Numbered from the stretch's first letter, positions 29,323-38,387 are shown. The stretch: DNA of 64,000 bases from JBKQVT01 sp963804825 (GCA_963804825.1 CAWDRV010000006.1:496001-560000); one strand, 5' to 3'. The notes: a model not told the origin generated them from the sequence alone. Numbers and translations are program-made.

Positions 29323-30522
29323 ATGTCCTCGATATTTCGCTTTGCGGGCGTTTGCCTGCTGAGTACGGCGTTGGCGGCAATGATGTCCCCGTCGGTCCTG
29401 GCCCACGGCGGCGGAGGAGGGGGAGGTGGTGGAGGCGGCGGCGGTGGCGGCGGGGGCGGCGGGGGCGGTTGGGGCGGCGGTGGCGGCCACGGCAGTTGGA
29501 GCGGCGGGGGCGGCAGTTGGAGCGGCGGCGGCGGCAGTTGGAGCGGCGGCGGCCGCAGCGGCAGCTACAGCTCCGGAATGTCTCACAGCGTGTCGCCCGG
29601 CGTATCGACGTATGGCGCCCACGGCTCTTACACCCACAACATGTCCGCGTTTAATGGGAACCACATCGACTGGGCCCATCATGGCGGAGAATGGTGGCAC
29701 CACGGCGGAAACTGGTGGCATCAGGGCGGGTATTGGCCGTACTATTGGTTCCCGTGGTTCAGTTTCGGCTGGTGGCCCGGCTATTACGACTACTATCCCT
29801 ACTATTGGGACATCTACGGTGCCCCGTGCTGCTATTACGGCGACTACGTGGCCGGCTATGAGGCAGTCCCTTACGCCGCCGCGTATCCTCCGACCGCGGC
29901 CGACAACCAGCCGACGCCCGACCAAGGCACGGTGGCCGCCAATCCTGAGGAGGGCGCAGTCAGCACCTTGGGCGACCAGTATCTTGCGGCCGCCCGCGAC
30001 GCTTTCCATCAAGGCAGTTACAGCGACGCGACGCGGCTTGGGGCCCATGCGGCCGTCGAGATGCCGCGCAACGCGGACGTCCACAATATGCTGATGACGG
30101 CGATGTTTGCCTCGGGCGATTATCGCGGCGCCACCATGGAGGCCCATGTGGCGGCAAGCCTGGGCAAGCCCATGCCCTGGGACACGCTCTACGGCTTCTA
30201 CGGCGACGTCAAGCCGTATACCGAGCAACTCCGCAAGCTGGAGAAATACGTCGGCCAGAACGCCGCCGATCCCGGCGCACGGTTCCTACTGGGCTACCAG
30301 TACGTGATGATGGGGCACAAGGACGCGGCCAAGACGGAACTCACCAAGTCGTTGCTCTTGGCCCCGAAGGACCGCCTGGGCGCCAAGCTGTTGGTCGAGG
30401 TCGGCGGCACGGTCCCCGAGTCGGTCTTGGCGGTGCAGAAGCAGATGGAGTTGGACGCGAAGAAGGCCGCCGCTACGGCGCCGGGCAGTTCCACTCCCGT
30501 GCCGCCGGCACCGGGCAAATAG
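29323..30522 (+). CDS. Exported Gly-rich and Trp/Tyr-rich protein with TPR-like C-terminal half
   Basis: A 399-residue protein. ATG 29323 has AAAGGAGGAA at ideal spacing and opens a signal peptide cut around SVLAHGG. Then come about 25 near-continuous Gly residues, WSGGGGS repeats, a Trp/His/Tyr-rich section (GGEWWHHGGNWWHQGGYW, PYYWFPWFSFGWW) and, from about residue 225, a helical part with tetratricopeptide-like units (LAAARDAFHQGSYSDATRLG, HNMLMTAMFASGDYRGA, FLLGYQYVMMGHKDAAKTEL). The combination is known in planctomycete exported proteins but has no assigned role; a surface-exposed, protein-binding function is inferred. A longer upstream frame covers the tandem repeat and is not credible. 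Confidence 0.78.
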   Translation: MSSIFRFAGVCLLSTALAAMMSPSVLAHGGGGGGGGGGGGGGGGGGGGGWGGGGGHGSWSGGGGSWSGGGGSWSGGGRSGSYSSGMSHSVSPGVSTYGAHGSYTHNMSAFNGNHIDWAHHGGEWWHHGGNWWHQGGYWPYYWFPWFSFGWWPGYYDYYPYYWDIYGAPCCYYGDYVAGYEAVPYAAAYPPTAADNQPTPDQGTVAANPEEGAVSTLGDQYLAAARDAFHQGSYSDATRLGAHAAVEMPRNADVHNMLMTAMFASGDYRGATMEAHVAASLGKPMPWDTLYGFYGDVKPYTEQLRKLEKYVGQNAADPGARFLLGYQYVMMGHKDAAKTELTKSLLLAPKDRLGAKLLVEVGGTVPESVLAVQKQMELDAKKAAATAPGSSTPVPPAPGK

Positions 30523-30544
30523 CGGAAATGGAACAGAAATAAAA

Positions 30545-30581
30545 CGGGCAGGCGGGGCGGCCATTCCACCCTGCCTGCCCG
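30545..30581. terminator. Hairpin terminator between convergent genes
   Basis: CGGGCAGGCGGGG pairs with CCCTGCCTGCCCG with one mismatch, giving a 13-base stem about 20 bases after the stop of the Gly-rich gene, followed by TATTCTTTC. With the next hairpin it separates this gene from the convergent hppA. Confidence 0.65.
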
Positions 30582-30636
30582 TATTCTTTCACGTTGACGA
30601 TTGGCCGTCGTTCGGCACGTTCTCGCCGCCCGAGGT

Positions 30637-30662
30637 CCCCCCGTTGCAAACGGGGGGCTTTT
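30637..30662. terminator. Strong hairpin with T-tract downstream of hppA and the Gly-rich gene
   Basis: CCCCCCGTT-GCA-AACGGGGGG is a perfect 9-base stem followed on the plus strand by CTTTT. It can serve as a bidirectional terminator. The core CCCGTTGC(A)AACGGG recurs at 36059-36080, so it may also belong to a dispersed palindrome family. Confidence 0.7.
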
Positions 30663-30692
30663 CTCGGCGGCAGATATTCTCTGGAACGCGAG

Positions 30693-33368
30693 CTACGCCG
30701 CGTCGTCCAGGCCGCCGACAATCTCTTTCATCTCGGCCGACTCGCTCTTGCTCCGCCACACCGCCCAGATAATCAGCAACACGCACACCACGACCACCGC
30801 AATGCCGACGGCCCAATGGGTGGCCAAGTTGGGCAGTACGGTGTCGATCGGCGCCTTGGCGTTGAACTTAGTCACGTCGGGGTTGACACCCGCAACATTA
30901 CAGGTCAACACCAGCCCGAGCCCGAGCAGGCTCACCATGTTCATCACCTTGACCATCGGGTTGATGGCCGGTCCGGCGGTGTCTTTCAACGGATCGCCGA
31001 CCGTGTCGCCGGTGACGCTGGCCTTGTGGGCCTCGGAGCCTTTGCCGCCGTAGAGGCCGTCTTCGATCATCTTTTTGGCGTTATCCCAAGCCCCGCCGGC
31101 GTTGGCCATGAACACGGCCAACAACTGCCCGACGATGATCATGCCGGCCAGGAAACCGCCCAGGGCATAAGGCCCCAAGAGGAAGCCCACGGCGAACGGC
31201 GCCAGGATCGCCAGCAAGCCGGGACCGATCAGCTCTTTCTGGGCGGTGCCGGTGCAGATATCGACGACGCGGCCATAGTTCGGCTTTTTCGTGCCGGCCA
31301 TGATCGCGGGGTCCTTGAACTGCATGCGGCATTCCTTGACGATGAAGAAGGCCGCCCGGCCCACCGCGCGGATCAGCATCGAACTGAACAAGAACGGCAC
31401 GCTTCCGCCGATCAACATGCCGATGAGCACCTTCGGATCGGCCACGGTGAGGAAGCCGGCGAAGTAGTTGTACTGCTCCTTCGTCATCTCCCCCAATTTA
31501 TCCTCGCTGCCCACGGCGATGACCGCGATGAAACTGGCGAACAGCGAGACGGCGGCGATCACCGCGGAGCCGATGGCGATGCCCTTGGTTTCCGCCTTGG
31601 TCGTGTTGCCCACCGCGTCGAGGTCGGCCAGGATTTGCCGCGCCCGCTTGTAATCGGCGGGCGGCATGTATTCCGGGCTGCCTGGCTTCAATTCCCGGCC
31701 GGTGCCGTCGCGGTTGTAGCCCATCTCGCCGATGCCGTTGGCGTTGTCGGCCACGGGCCCGAAAACGTCCATCGAAATCGTGTTGCCGGTCAGCGTCAAC
31801 ATGCCGATGCCGGTCATGGCCACTCCGTAGGCGACGAAGACCGGCGGCATGCCCCAGTAGCAGAGGACCGAGAGCATAATCGCCCCGACGATCACCAGCA
31901 AGGCGGCCACCGTGCTCTCGTAACCCACGGCGAAGCCCTGGATGATGTTCGTGGCATGGCCGGTCTGGCAGGCGCGGGCCAGCGACTTGACCGGGTTATG
32001 CGACGTGTGCGTGTAGTAGCTGGTGATCTTGTTCAACGCGACCGCCAGAAACACGCCGATCAAGCAGGTCAACGCCGGACGCATGTCGAGATTGGGAATC
32101 CAGTCGGTCAACCCGAGGTTGAGCCAGGCGGGCACGGGGAATCCAGCCTTGGCCATCGGGTACGCCGTGAAATACTCCGCCGGGAAATGGAGGTATCCCA
32201 GGCCGATGGCGAAAAAGCCCGCAATCGAAATGAGCGAGCCGATCCAGAAGCCGCGGTGAACGCTCTTCAACGCCGTGTCCGAAGTGTCGTGGGCGCCGGC
32301 CTTGACCGTGTAGGTGCTGATGATCGAGCCCAGCACGCCGACGCCGCGGACCAACAGCGGGAAGATCACGCCCTTGTGGCCGAAACTGGCCAAACCGAGG
32401 ATCATGGCGGCCACGATGGTCACTTCGTAGCTCTCGAAGATGTCGGCGGCCATGCCGGCGCAGTCGCCGACGTTGTCGCCCACGTTGTCCGCGATGGTGG
32501 CCGCATTGCGGGGATCGTCCTCGGGGATGCCGGCCTCGACCTTGCCGACCAGGTCGGCGCCGACGTCGGCGGCCTTGGTGTAAATGCCGCCGCCGACGCG
32601 CATGAACAAGGCCAGCAGCGTGCCGCCGAAGCCGAAGCCCAGCAGGGCCTCGTAGGCTTGCTCGCCGTAGATGAGGAAGATGCAGGTGCCGCCCAACAGG
32701 CCCAGCCCGTCGGTCAACATGCCGGTGATCGTGCCGGTGCGGTAGCCGAGCTGCATGGCCTCGCCGTAGCTGCGTTTGGCGGCGGCGGCGACGCGGAGGT
32801 TGCCCGCCGTGGCCAGACGCATGCCGACGAAACCCACGGTGCAGCTAAACAAGGAGCCGGCCAGGAAGGCCCCGGCCCGGCCGAAGGCAAAAGGCCAGTT
32901 GCCGTACTTGGTCAGGAACAAGGCCGCCGTGATGACGATGATCAGCGGCCCGATCTTGCGAAATTGGGCGTAGAGGTAGGCGTTGGCCCCTTCGCGGACC
33001 GCCTGGGCGATTTCCCGCATTCGCGGCGTGCCCTGGTCCGCACGGAGCACTTGCTTGACCAACAGGCCGGCGTAGAGCAGGCCCGCCACCGCGATTCCCA
33101 GCACGACCAGCAGCGAAATCCGCTCGATGTCGGGATATTTTTCATGGTTTTTCAACGGCTGGAGCCAAAGAAACGACGGTTCCGATGCCTTTGTCGCGGC
33201 CGCCTTCCCGGCCGCCGGCACGGCGCTGTCGGTGGAAGTGCCGGGTGTAAAACCCGCCGAAGCCAGCAGGCCGACGCCGACCACAATCAACAGGAGGATC
33301 GATATCCGTCGGGAGAGCTGTTTCCCTGGCCGGATCACTGACTTGACGAACCCTGGAATTCTCCTCAT
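30693..33368 (-). CDS. hppA: K+-independent H+-translocating membrane pyrophosphatase
   Basis: An 891-residue polytopic enzyme that couples pyrophosphate hydrolysis to proton pumping. The substrate loop GGGIYTKAADVGADLVGKVE with EDDPRNAATIADNVGDNVGD lies near residues 255-295 and ADNANGIGEM and KAASVTGDTVGDP-like repeats (HKASVTGDTVGDPLKDTAGP) complete the Mg-PPi site. The determinant at about residue 591 is Lys in GNTTKAETKG; Ala there marks K+-dependent enzymes, so this should be K+-independent. Compared with shorter homologues it has an extended N-terminal part with an extra hydrophobic segment (ILLLIVVGVGLLASAGF) and a segment around residues 560-580 that is longer than usual. No frame breaks in 2.7 kb. 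Confidence 0.95.
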   Translation of the reverse strand: MRRIPGFVKSVIRPGKQLSRRISILLLIVVGVGLLASAGFTPGTSTDSAVPAAGKAAATKASEPSFLWLQPLKNHEKYPDIERISLLVVLGIAVAGLLYAGLLVKQVLRADQGTPRMREIAQAVREGANAYLYAQFRKIGPLIIVITAALFLTKYGNWPFAFGRAGAFLAGSLFSCTVGFVGMRLATAGNLRVAAAAKRSYGEAMQLGYRTGTITGMLTDGLGLLGGTCIFLIYGEQAYEALLGFGFGGTLLALFMRVGGGIYTKAADVGADLVGKVEAGIPEDDPRNAATIADNVGDNVGDCAGMAADIFESYEVTIVAAMILGLASFGHKGVIFPLLVRGVGVLGSIISTYTVKAGAHDTSDTALKSVHRGFWIGSLISIAGFFAIGLGYLHFPAEYFTAYPMAKAGFPVPAWLNLGLTDWIPNLDMRPALTCLIGVFLAVALNKITSYYTHTSHNPVKSLARACQTGHATNIIQGFAVGYESTVAALLVIVGAIMLSVLCYWGMPPVFVAYGVAMTGIGMLTLTGNTISMDVFGPVADNANGIGEMGYNRDGTGRELKPGSPEYMPPADYKRARQILADLDAVGNTTKAETKGIAIGSAVIAAVSLFASFIAVIAVGSEDKLGEMTKEQYNYFAGFLTVADPKVLIGMLIGGSVPFLFSSMLIRAVGRAAFFIVKECRMQFKDPAIMAGTKKPNYGRVVDICTGTAQKELIGPGLLAILAPFAVGFLLGPYALGGFLAGMIIVGQLLAVFMANAGGAWDNAKKMIEDGLYGGKGSEAHKASVTGDTVGDPLKDTAGPAINPMVKVMNMVSLLGLGLVLTCNVAGVNPDVTKFNAKAPIDTVLPNLATHWAVGIAVVVVCVLLIIWAVWRSKSESAEMKEIVGGLDDAA

Positions 33369-33618
33369 ACAAGACTCCTATGCCTCTCAATAAAACGGGG
33401 GGTGACAAAAATGCGATGTTGGCGAACCGATCCCCATCTCCAGGAGGGGTGGCGGTGGCCAACCGCGGACTGCTCATTGACTGATCTTGGGACCATGTGT
33501 CCCAAAAACGTGCAAGTTTAACGTGCCGGAAGAAGGGGAGCAAGGGCGTCAGGGGGACAAGATTGCGGAACCACTGGCAAGAACCGGCCGGACGCAGGGG
33601 TTTTGGGCAGCGCCATGC

Positions 33619-33646
33619 CTATCCGGTGGCTTACGCCACCGGCTCA
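33619..33646. repeat. Dispersed repeat supplying the ftsH stop codon
   Basis: CTATCCGGTGGCTTACGCCACCGGCTCACC is a GGTGGC variant of the family at 19664, 22999 and 53848. Read on the minus strand it ends ftsH as GAGCCGGTGGCGTAA (EPVA, stop). The region to about 33770 is an amplification of its CACCGGCTC half. Confidence 0.8.
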
Positions 33647-35825
33647 CCTCTCACCGGCTCACCCGCCACCGGCTCGCTCCCCACCGGCTCGCCCGCCACC
33701 GGCTCGCCCGCCACCGGCTCACCTCTCACCGGCTCGCTTCTCACCGGCTCGCTTTCCACCGGCTCGCCGAGCAACTCCAACAGGCCGGCGCGGTCGAGCG
33801 TCTCGCGCTCGAACAACGCCGCGGCCACGGTCTCCAACTGCTCGCGGTGTTCGAGCAACAGCGACTTCGCCTCCTGGTAGGCCGTCTCCAGCAGCCGCTT
33901 CACCTCGCGGTCGATCAGGTCGGCCGTTTCCGGGCTGCAATCGCGGTGGCCCACGCCGTCCAGCGCCCGCGGCGTGAACAAGTCCGGCCGCTGGACGCAG
34001 TGGATCAGGCCGACCGAATCGCTCATGCCGTAGAGGCAGACCATGTGCTGGGCGAGAATGGTGGCGTGGTCGAGGTCGTTTTCGGAGCCGGTGCTGACCT
34101 CGTTGAAGATCACCTCTTCGGCGGCCCGGCCGCCCAACATGCCGCGGATGCGAACGAGCAGCTCGGACCGCGTGAGCAGGAATTGCTCGGCCTCGGGCAG
34201 TTGCAGCGTATAGCCCAGGGCCGCGCGGCCGCGGGGAATGATGCTGATCTTGTGGACCAGGTCGGCATGTTTGCTGAAGGTCGCCACCAGGGCGTGGCCG
34301 ACTTCGTGGTAGGCCACGCGGCGTTTCTCTTGCTCGTCGAGCCGGCGGCTCTTCCGCTCCGGCCCGGCCAGTACCTTCTCGACGGCTTCCTCGAGGTCTT
34401 TTTGGGTGATTTCCTCGTTTTTGCGTCGGGCGGCGATCAAGGCCGCCTCGTTCAACGCGTTGGCCAGGTCGGCGCCGGACAGGCCGGGTGTGCCCTGGGC
34501 AATCTTCCGCAAGTCGGTCGTGGCGGCCAGCGGCTTGCCGCGGGCGTGGACCTTCAAGATCGCCCAGCGGCCCTCCATGTCCGGCGCATCGACCACCACC
34601 TGGCGATCGAAGCGTCCCGGGCGGAGCAAGGCGCGGTCGAGGATTTCGGGCCGGTTCGTGGCCGCCAGGAGGATGACGCCCGCGTTGGCCTGGAACCCGT
34701 CCATTTCCACCAGGAGTTGGTTGAGCGTTTGCTCGCGTTCGTTGTTCACCGGTCCGAGGTGGACTCCGCGTTCGCGGCCGATGGCGTCGAGTTCGTCGAT
34801 GAAGACGATGCAGGGGGCCTGGGCCTTGGCCTGCTCGAAGAGGTCGCGGACGCGGGCGGCCCCGACGCCGACGAACATTTCGACGAATTCGCTGCCGCTG
34901 AGCGAGAAGAACGGGACGCCCGCCTCGCCGGCCACGGCCCGACCCAGGAGCGTCTTGCCGGTGCCCGGCGGACCGATCAGGAGGATTCCCTTGGGGATCT
35001 TCGCCCCGAGGACCGTATAGCGGGTGGGGTTTTTGAGAAAATCGACCACCTCTTGCAGTTCATACTTGGCCTCGTCGCAGCCGGCCACGTCGCCGAAGGT
35101 GACGCCGGTCGTTTTGTCGGCCACCACCCGCGCCTTGCTCCGCCCAAAACCCATCACCGCTTGCCCGGCGTTGCGGAGTCCCCGCGAGAGGAAGAACCAA
35201 ATACACGCCATCACGGCCAGCATCGGCAGCCAGGCAAACAAGATTTGCGACAGGATGCTGAAGGGGACGAACTTGTAGTTGGGCTTGTCGTATTTGGCCT
35301 TGGCCGCTTCAAGCTGCGGCAACCAGGCCGCTGAGCATCTCGTTGCCGCCGAACGTGGTGCGGAAGTCGAACGGCTTGCCGGCCGTTTCGGTTTCCTTCG
35401 CCTGCTCGGAGATCGTGTCTGGCTGAACTGCTGGCCGGCGTCTTGTCGGTGGTCTTGACCGGCGGAGTCGTCGCCGGCTTGGTCTGCTTCTGCGTTGCGG
35501 GAGGGCTGCCCTTTTCGGCCTTTTCAGGCGTCTTGGCGGGTGGCTTTTCCTTGGCCGGCTCCTTCGGGGTAATATGGCCCAGGATCTCGGTGTCGCTGAT
35601 CTTGCACTCGTCCACTTCCCCTCGTGCCAGGTGCTCCTTGAAGACGCTGTAGTCAATATCCGTCTTGGTCATCGAGGAGAACATCTGCGGCCACATCCAC
35701 AGGATGAAAATGATGACCGGGATGTACAACCACCCTACCCGCCGAAAGGAGTCCCAAAACGTGGGCCTATCCGGCTTGCGGGGCGTATTGTCGGGTCCTG
35801 GCGGTGGATTCGGTAAATCGGGCAT
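33631..35825 (-). CDS. ftsH: ATP-dependent zinc metalloprotease FtsH (two frame breaks, repeat-derived C-terminal tail)
   Basis: Membrane-anchored AAA+ protease of about 731 residues that degrades membrane and short-lived cytosolic proteins. An N-terminal helix (VGWLYIPVIIFILWMWP), a Lys/Pro-rich periplasmic linker and a second helix (AWLPMLAVMACIWFFLS) precede Walker A GPPGTGKT (about 285-292), Walker B CIVFIDELDAIG, the second region of homology (AATNRPEILDRALLRPGRFD) and the zinc site HEVGH (about 506-510) with ENDLDHAT. Frames break near 35420 and 35325, in the linker. The last 45 residues are an in-frame tandem of EPV(A/R/E)(G/S) units (GEPVAGEPVAGEPVGSEPV) created from a dispersed DNA repeat. 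ATG 35825. Confidence 0.93.
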
Positions 35826-36045
35826 CTGAAGTCGACTTTCTCACGGGGCGGCCACGCCCCAGCAAATATAGTATATCGACGTGACGCTGGGCGGCCAGTC
35901 CCGCCTCGGCCAAGGCGGGCCGCCAACTCGGCTCCCCACGCGTTTCGGCCCGGTCCGGCGCCGTCCGACGCAGGGCGATGAGAAACGCGGCGATCACGAC
36001 TGCGGTCACGATCGGCAGACCTGGTGCGCCCTCCGGGAAATCCAT
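35767..36045 (-). CDS. Possible small single-pass membrane protein overlapping the ftsH start
   Basis: An open frame of 92 residues beginning MDFPEGAPGLPIVTAVVIAA, with one convincing hydrophobic helix (residues 9-25) followed by an Arg-rich segment. It overlaps the first 59 bases of ftsH in another frame, so its true end may differ if a base is missing here as elsewhere in the window. I do not recognise a family. It could equally be a chance frame in a GC-rich intergenic region. Confidence 0.25.
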   Translation of the reverse strand: MDFPEGAPGLPIVTAVVIAAFLIALRRTAPDRAETRGEPSWRPALAEAGLAAQRHVDILYLLGRGRPVRKSTSDARFTESTARTRQYAPQAG

Positions 36046-36058
36046 GCCGGCGCCAAAG

Positions 36059-36080
36059 CCCACCCGTTGCAACGGGTGGG
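36059..36080. repeat. Perfect 22-base palindrome CCCACCCGTTGC/GCAACGGGTGGG
   Basis: The sequence is its own reverse complement. The GTTGCAAC core with C-rich flanks recalls the hairpin at 30637-30662. Lies about 230 bases upstream of ftsH. Confidence 0.75.
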
Positions 36081-36303
36081 ACTGTTGGACCGGAGAACAC
36101 GTGCCGAACGAGGCGCCAGGCGATGAACTCGCGCACGGCGCCGTCACAAACCGAAGAACCGCTTCTTTCCGCATATCGCGCACTTCCCCGAAAATGCAAC
36201 CGCCCAAGACGCCCCTCGGAGAATCTATATGCTAGATACCTCCAGGTGAGTGCGGCGTGGTCGCGCTGCGCGACGGGGCGACGCGCACGGGCGATGCGGA
36301 CGG

Positions 36304-36386
36304 AGGGAAAAAGGGGACAGTCCCCATTTGTGCGAAGCACCCTTCGGGCCGTTCCGGCAAATGGGGACTGTCCCCTTTTTCCCGGA
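36304..36386. repeat. Dispersed palindromic element with GGGGACAGTCCCC arms, copy 2
   Basis: Arms GGGAAAAAGGGGACAGTCCCC and GGGGACTGTCCCCTTTTTCCC enclose a shorter centre than the copy at 13247-13343 but share its CTTCGGGCCGTTCCGGCAA. It ends about 40 bases before motA, so it lies in or next to the motA promoter. Confidence 0.85.
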
Positions 36387-36426
36387 ACCCCGCAGGTTCA
36401 TTTAGGATCGACTTCGAGGTGCGGGC

Positions 36427-37290
36427 ATGATTGTGATCGTCGGCTGCGTGATGGTGCTCGGGGCGGTGCTGACCGGATTCCTCTGGGAAGGCGGCCACCT
36501 CGCCGCGCTGGTCCAGCCGGCCGAACTGGTCGTCATCGGCGGAGCGGCCTTGGGGGCGCTGGTGGTCATGTCGTCGAAGAAGGTGCATCGTCGACCTGCT
36601 GCGCGGCATCGTGCAGTGCGTCAAGGGCACGCCCTACAACAAGCAGGCCTACGAGGAGTTGTTCAAGGTCCTCTACGAGCTTTTTCGCCTGGCCCGCCGC
36701 GACGGCCTGATCGCCCTGGAATCGCACTTGTCCGAGCCCGAGAACAGCACGATCTTCAGCAAGTATCCCGCGTTTCGCCCACAACCATCACGTCGATGGA
36801 TTTCACCTGCGGGGCCCTCTCGCCGGTGTTGGAAGGGACCGTCAAGCCCGATCAACTGGCGGAACTGCTCGAAGCCGACATCAAGCTGGTCGAGGAAGAG
36901 CACCACGCTCCGCTGGGCGTGCTGTCGAAGACGGCCGACGCCATGCCGGGCTTCGGCATCGTGGCCGCCGTGCTGGGAATCGTGATCACCATGCAGGCCA
37001 TCGACGGTCCGCCGGAGGAGATCGGCGAGAAAGTGGGGGCCGCCCTGGTGGGCACGTTCCTGGGCATTTTGCTGTGCTACGGGTTCGTCGGCCCGCTGTC
37101 GGTGAAGTTGGAATTCCTGGGCGCCGCGGAGTTGGCCTACTTCCGCACCATTGCCACCGCCGTCGAAGGGTTCGTCAACGAGCTGGCGCCGAAGGTGGTC
37201 ATCGACAAGGCGCGGCGGGGCGTGGCCAGCGAGTATCGCCCCAGCCGCCAGGAACTCGAAGACATGCTCAAACAGGTCGAGAACCCCTAA
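36427..37290 (+). CDS. motA: Flagellar motor stator protein MotA (two frame breaks)
   Basis: A four-helix inner-membrane stator subunit. The N-terminal helix reads MIVIVGCVMVLGAVLTGFLW and the second follows at PAELVVIGGAALGALVV; the cytoplasmic part includes ELFRLARRDGLIALESHL; helices 3 and 4 are MPGFGIVAAVLGIVITM and VGAALVGTFLGILLCYGFV, with the conserved GFIAAV-type Pro (PGFG) near the ion path. The frame breaks near 36592 and again near 36775. Corrected length is about 288 residues, normal for MotA. motB follows after 122 bases. With MotB it forms the ion channel that turns the flagellum. Confidence 0.9.
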   Translation: MIVIVGCVMVLGAVLTGFLWEGGHLAALVQPAELVVIGGAALGALVVMSSKKVHRRPAARHRAVRQGHALQQAGLRGVVQGPLRAFSPGPPRRPDRPGIALVRAREQHDLQQVSRVSPTTITSMDFTCGALSPVLEGTVKPDQLAELLEADIKLVEEEHHAPLGVLSKTADAMPGFGIVAAVLGIVITMQAIDGPPEEIGEKVGAALVGTFLGILLCYGFVGPLSVKLEFLGAAELAYFRTIATAVEGFVNELAPKVVIDKARRGVASEYRPSRQELEDMLKQVENP

Positions 37291-37318
37291 CGCCCTGAAC
37301 GTTCTGCTAAGCTCGCTC

Positions 37319-37361
37319 AAGCACTAAGTTCCAAGTCGTTAGACCTTAGAACTTAGTCCTG
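37319..37361. repeat. Third copy of the CTAAG-type repeat, between motA and motB
   Basis: AGCACTAAGTTCC...GTTAGACCTTAGAACTTAGTCC matches units seen at 4102-4166 and 5570-5643. It lies in the short motA-motB gap. Confidence 0.7.
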
Positions 37362-37412
37362 AGAGTTGGTGTCATCCACAACATCTGTCCTACCCATCAA
37401 GGCAATCGAATC

Positions 37413-38228
37413 ATGGCAGGCCAAGGCGGCGGTTCCTGGAAAGTGGCGTACGCCGATTTCGTCACGGCGATGATGGCCTTCTTCCTGGTGATGTGGATCC
37501 TCGCCCAAAGCAAGCCCGTCAAGCAGGCGATCGCCCAATACTTCAACGACCCGTGGAAAACCTCGTCCAAGCCCACGGGCGACAGGCCGGGAGGGGCGTC
37601 GCTCGTTGCCCGGCAAGAAGACCGGGCGAGCGCCTCGGCGGCCTCGTTGATCGACACCGACCAAGCCGGGCGCTGCCGTCGGGCGGCGACCGCACGCGGC
37701 CCGACCCGCGCCTCCACGGCTTCGCCACCTCCAATACCTGGCCTCGGAGAAGAAGGACCCCGAGGCGGTCCTCGTCAATCGTCCCAGCCTGTTCTTCGTT
37801 CACAGCGGCGACAACCACTGCGCGGGCACGCATCGTCTTGTTCGCCGAAGGGTCCGAGCGAATTGGACGAGCGCCAGCCAGGACCGGCTGAAGCGTTTGG
37901 CGGTGGAGGTTCGCGGGCTGCCGAACAAGGTCGAGATTCGCGGGCACGCCACGCGGCGTCCGCCGTCGCCCGACGGCCCTCCGCAAGATGCTTGGGGGCT
38001 TTCCTACGCCCGCTGCCTGGCCACGATGAAGTTCCTCGAGCAGCAGGGGATCGATCCGGCCCGGATTCGGCTCAGCCAGGGCGGTCCGTTCGAGCCCTAT
38101 TCGCTCGGCGACGCCGCCAAGAAGCGCGCGCTACAACTCCCGCGTCGAGGTCTACATGCTCAGCGAGTACGCCGAGGACCTCGATGGGCACGCCCGAGGA
38201 GCGGGCCAGCCGGCTGGCCGAGCCCTGA
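37413..38228 (+). CDS. motB: Flagellar motor protein MotB (several frame breaks)
   Basis: The N-terminus GGGSWKVAYADFVTAMMAFF is the MotB start; Asp in AYADFVTAMMAFFLVMW is the ion-binding residue position and the helix continues LVMWILAQS. A linker of uncertain frame follows. The C-terminal OmpA-like peptidoglycan-binding domain is readable as LPNKVEIRGHATRR, WGLSYARCLATMKFLEQQGI, IRLSQGGPFEPYS and then NSRVEVYMLSEYAEDL, ending PEERASRLAEP. At least three one-base indels separate these parts. Length about 271 residues. It anchors the stator to the cell wall. No other flagellar genes are in the window. Confidence 0.85.
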   Translation: MAGQGGGSWKVAYADFVTAMMAFFLVMWILAQSKPVKQAIAQYFNDPWKTSSKPTGDRPGGASLVARQEDRASASAASLIDTDQAGRCRRAATARGPTRASTASPPPIPGLGEEGPRGGPRQSSQPVLRSQRRQPLRGHASSCSPKGPSELDERQPGPAEAFGGGGSRAAEQGRDSRARHAASAVARRPSARCLGAFLRPLPGHDEVPRAAGDRSGPDSAQPGRSVRALFARRRRQEARATTPASRSTCSASTPRTSMGTPEERASRLAEP

Positions 38229-38387
38229 GCGGGCGCGGCCGTCTCTTTCGTTCGTCACGTGCCACGGCTGGCCCAGCCATGCCTGTCGAGACACGGGCCG
38301 CTCCATTTCTCCGCGCCACACCCACTTTCGGGCGGTCCGGCGGGATGATACAATGCCGCTTGACCCTCTCGTTGTCGTCCTCGACTG

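Larger units (their letters stand above)
36046..36426. other. Intergenic region ahead of motA
   Basis: Between the doubtful small frame and motA, the sequence holds two palindromic elements (36059-36080 and 36304-36386, listed separately). The remaining bases show no coding frame or RNA gene that I can support. Confidence 0.4.

Noticed and set aside
30594..33341. Plus-strand open frame of 915 codons opposite hppA
   Set aside because: Antisense to an intact pyrophosphatase with all motifs; composition is His/Asp/Gln-rich shadow sequence.
33640..33775. Array of short direct repeats considered as a CRISPR
   Set aside because: Units are only 9-18 bases, lack unique spacers, and lie in frame in ftsH; no cas genes are present.
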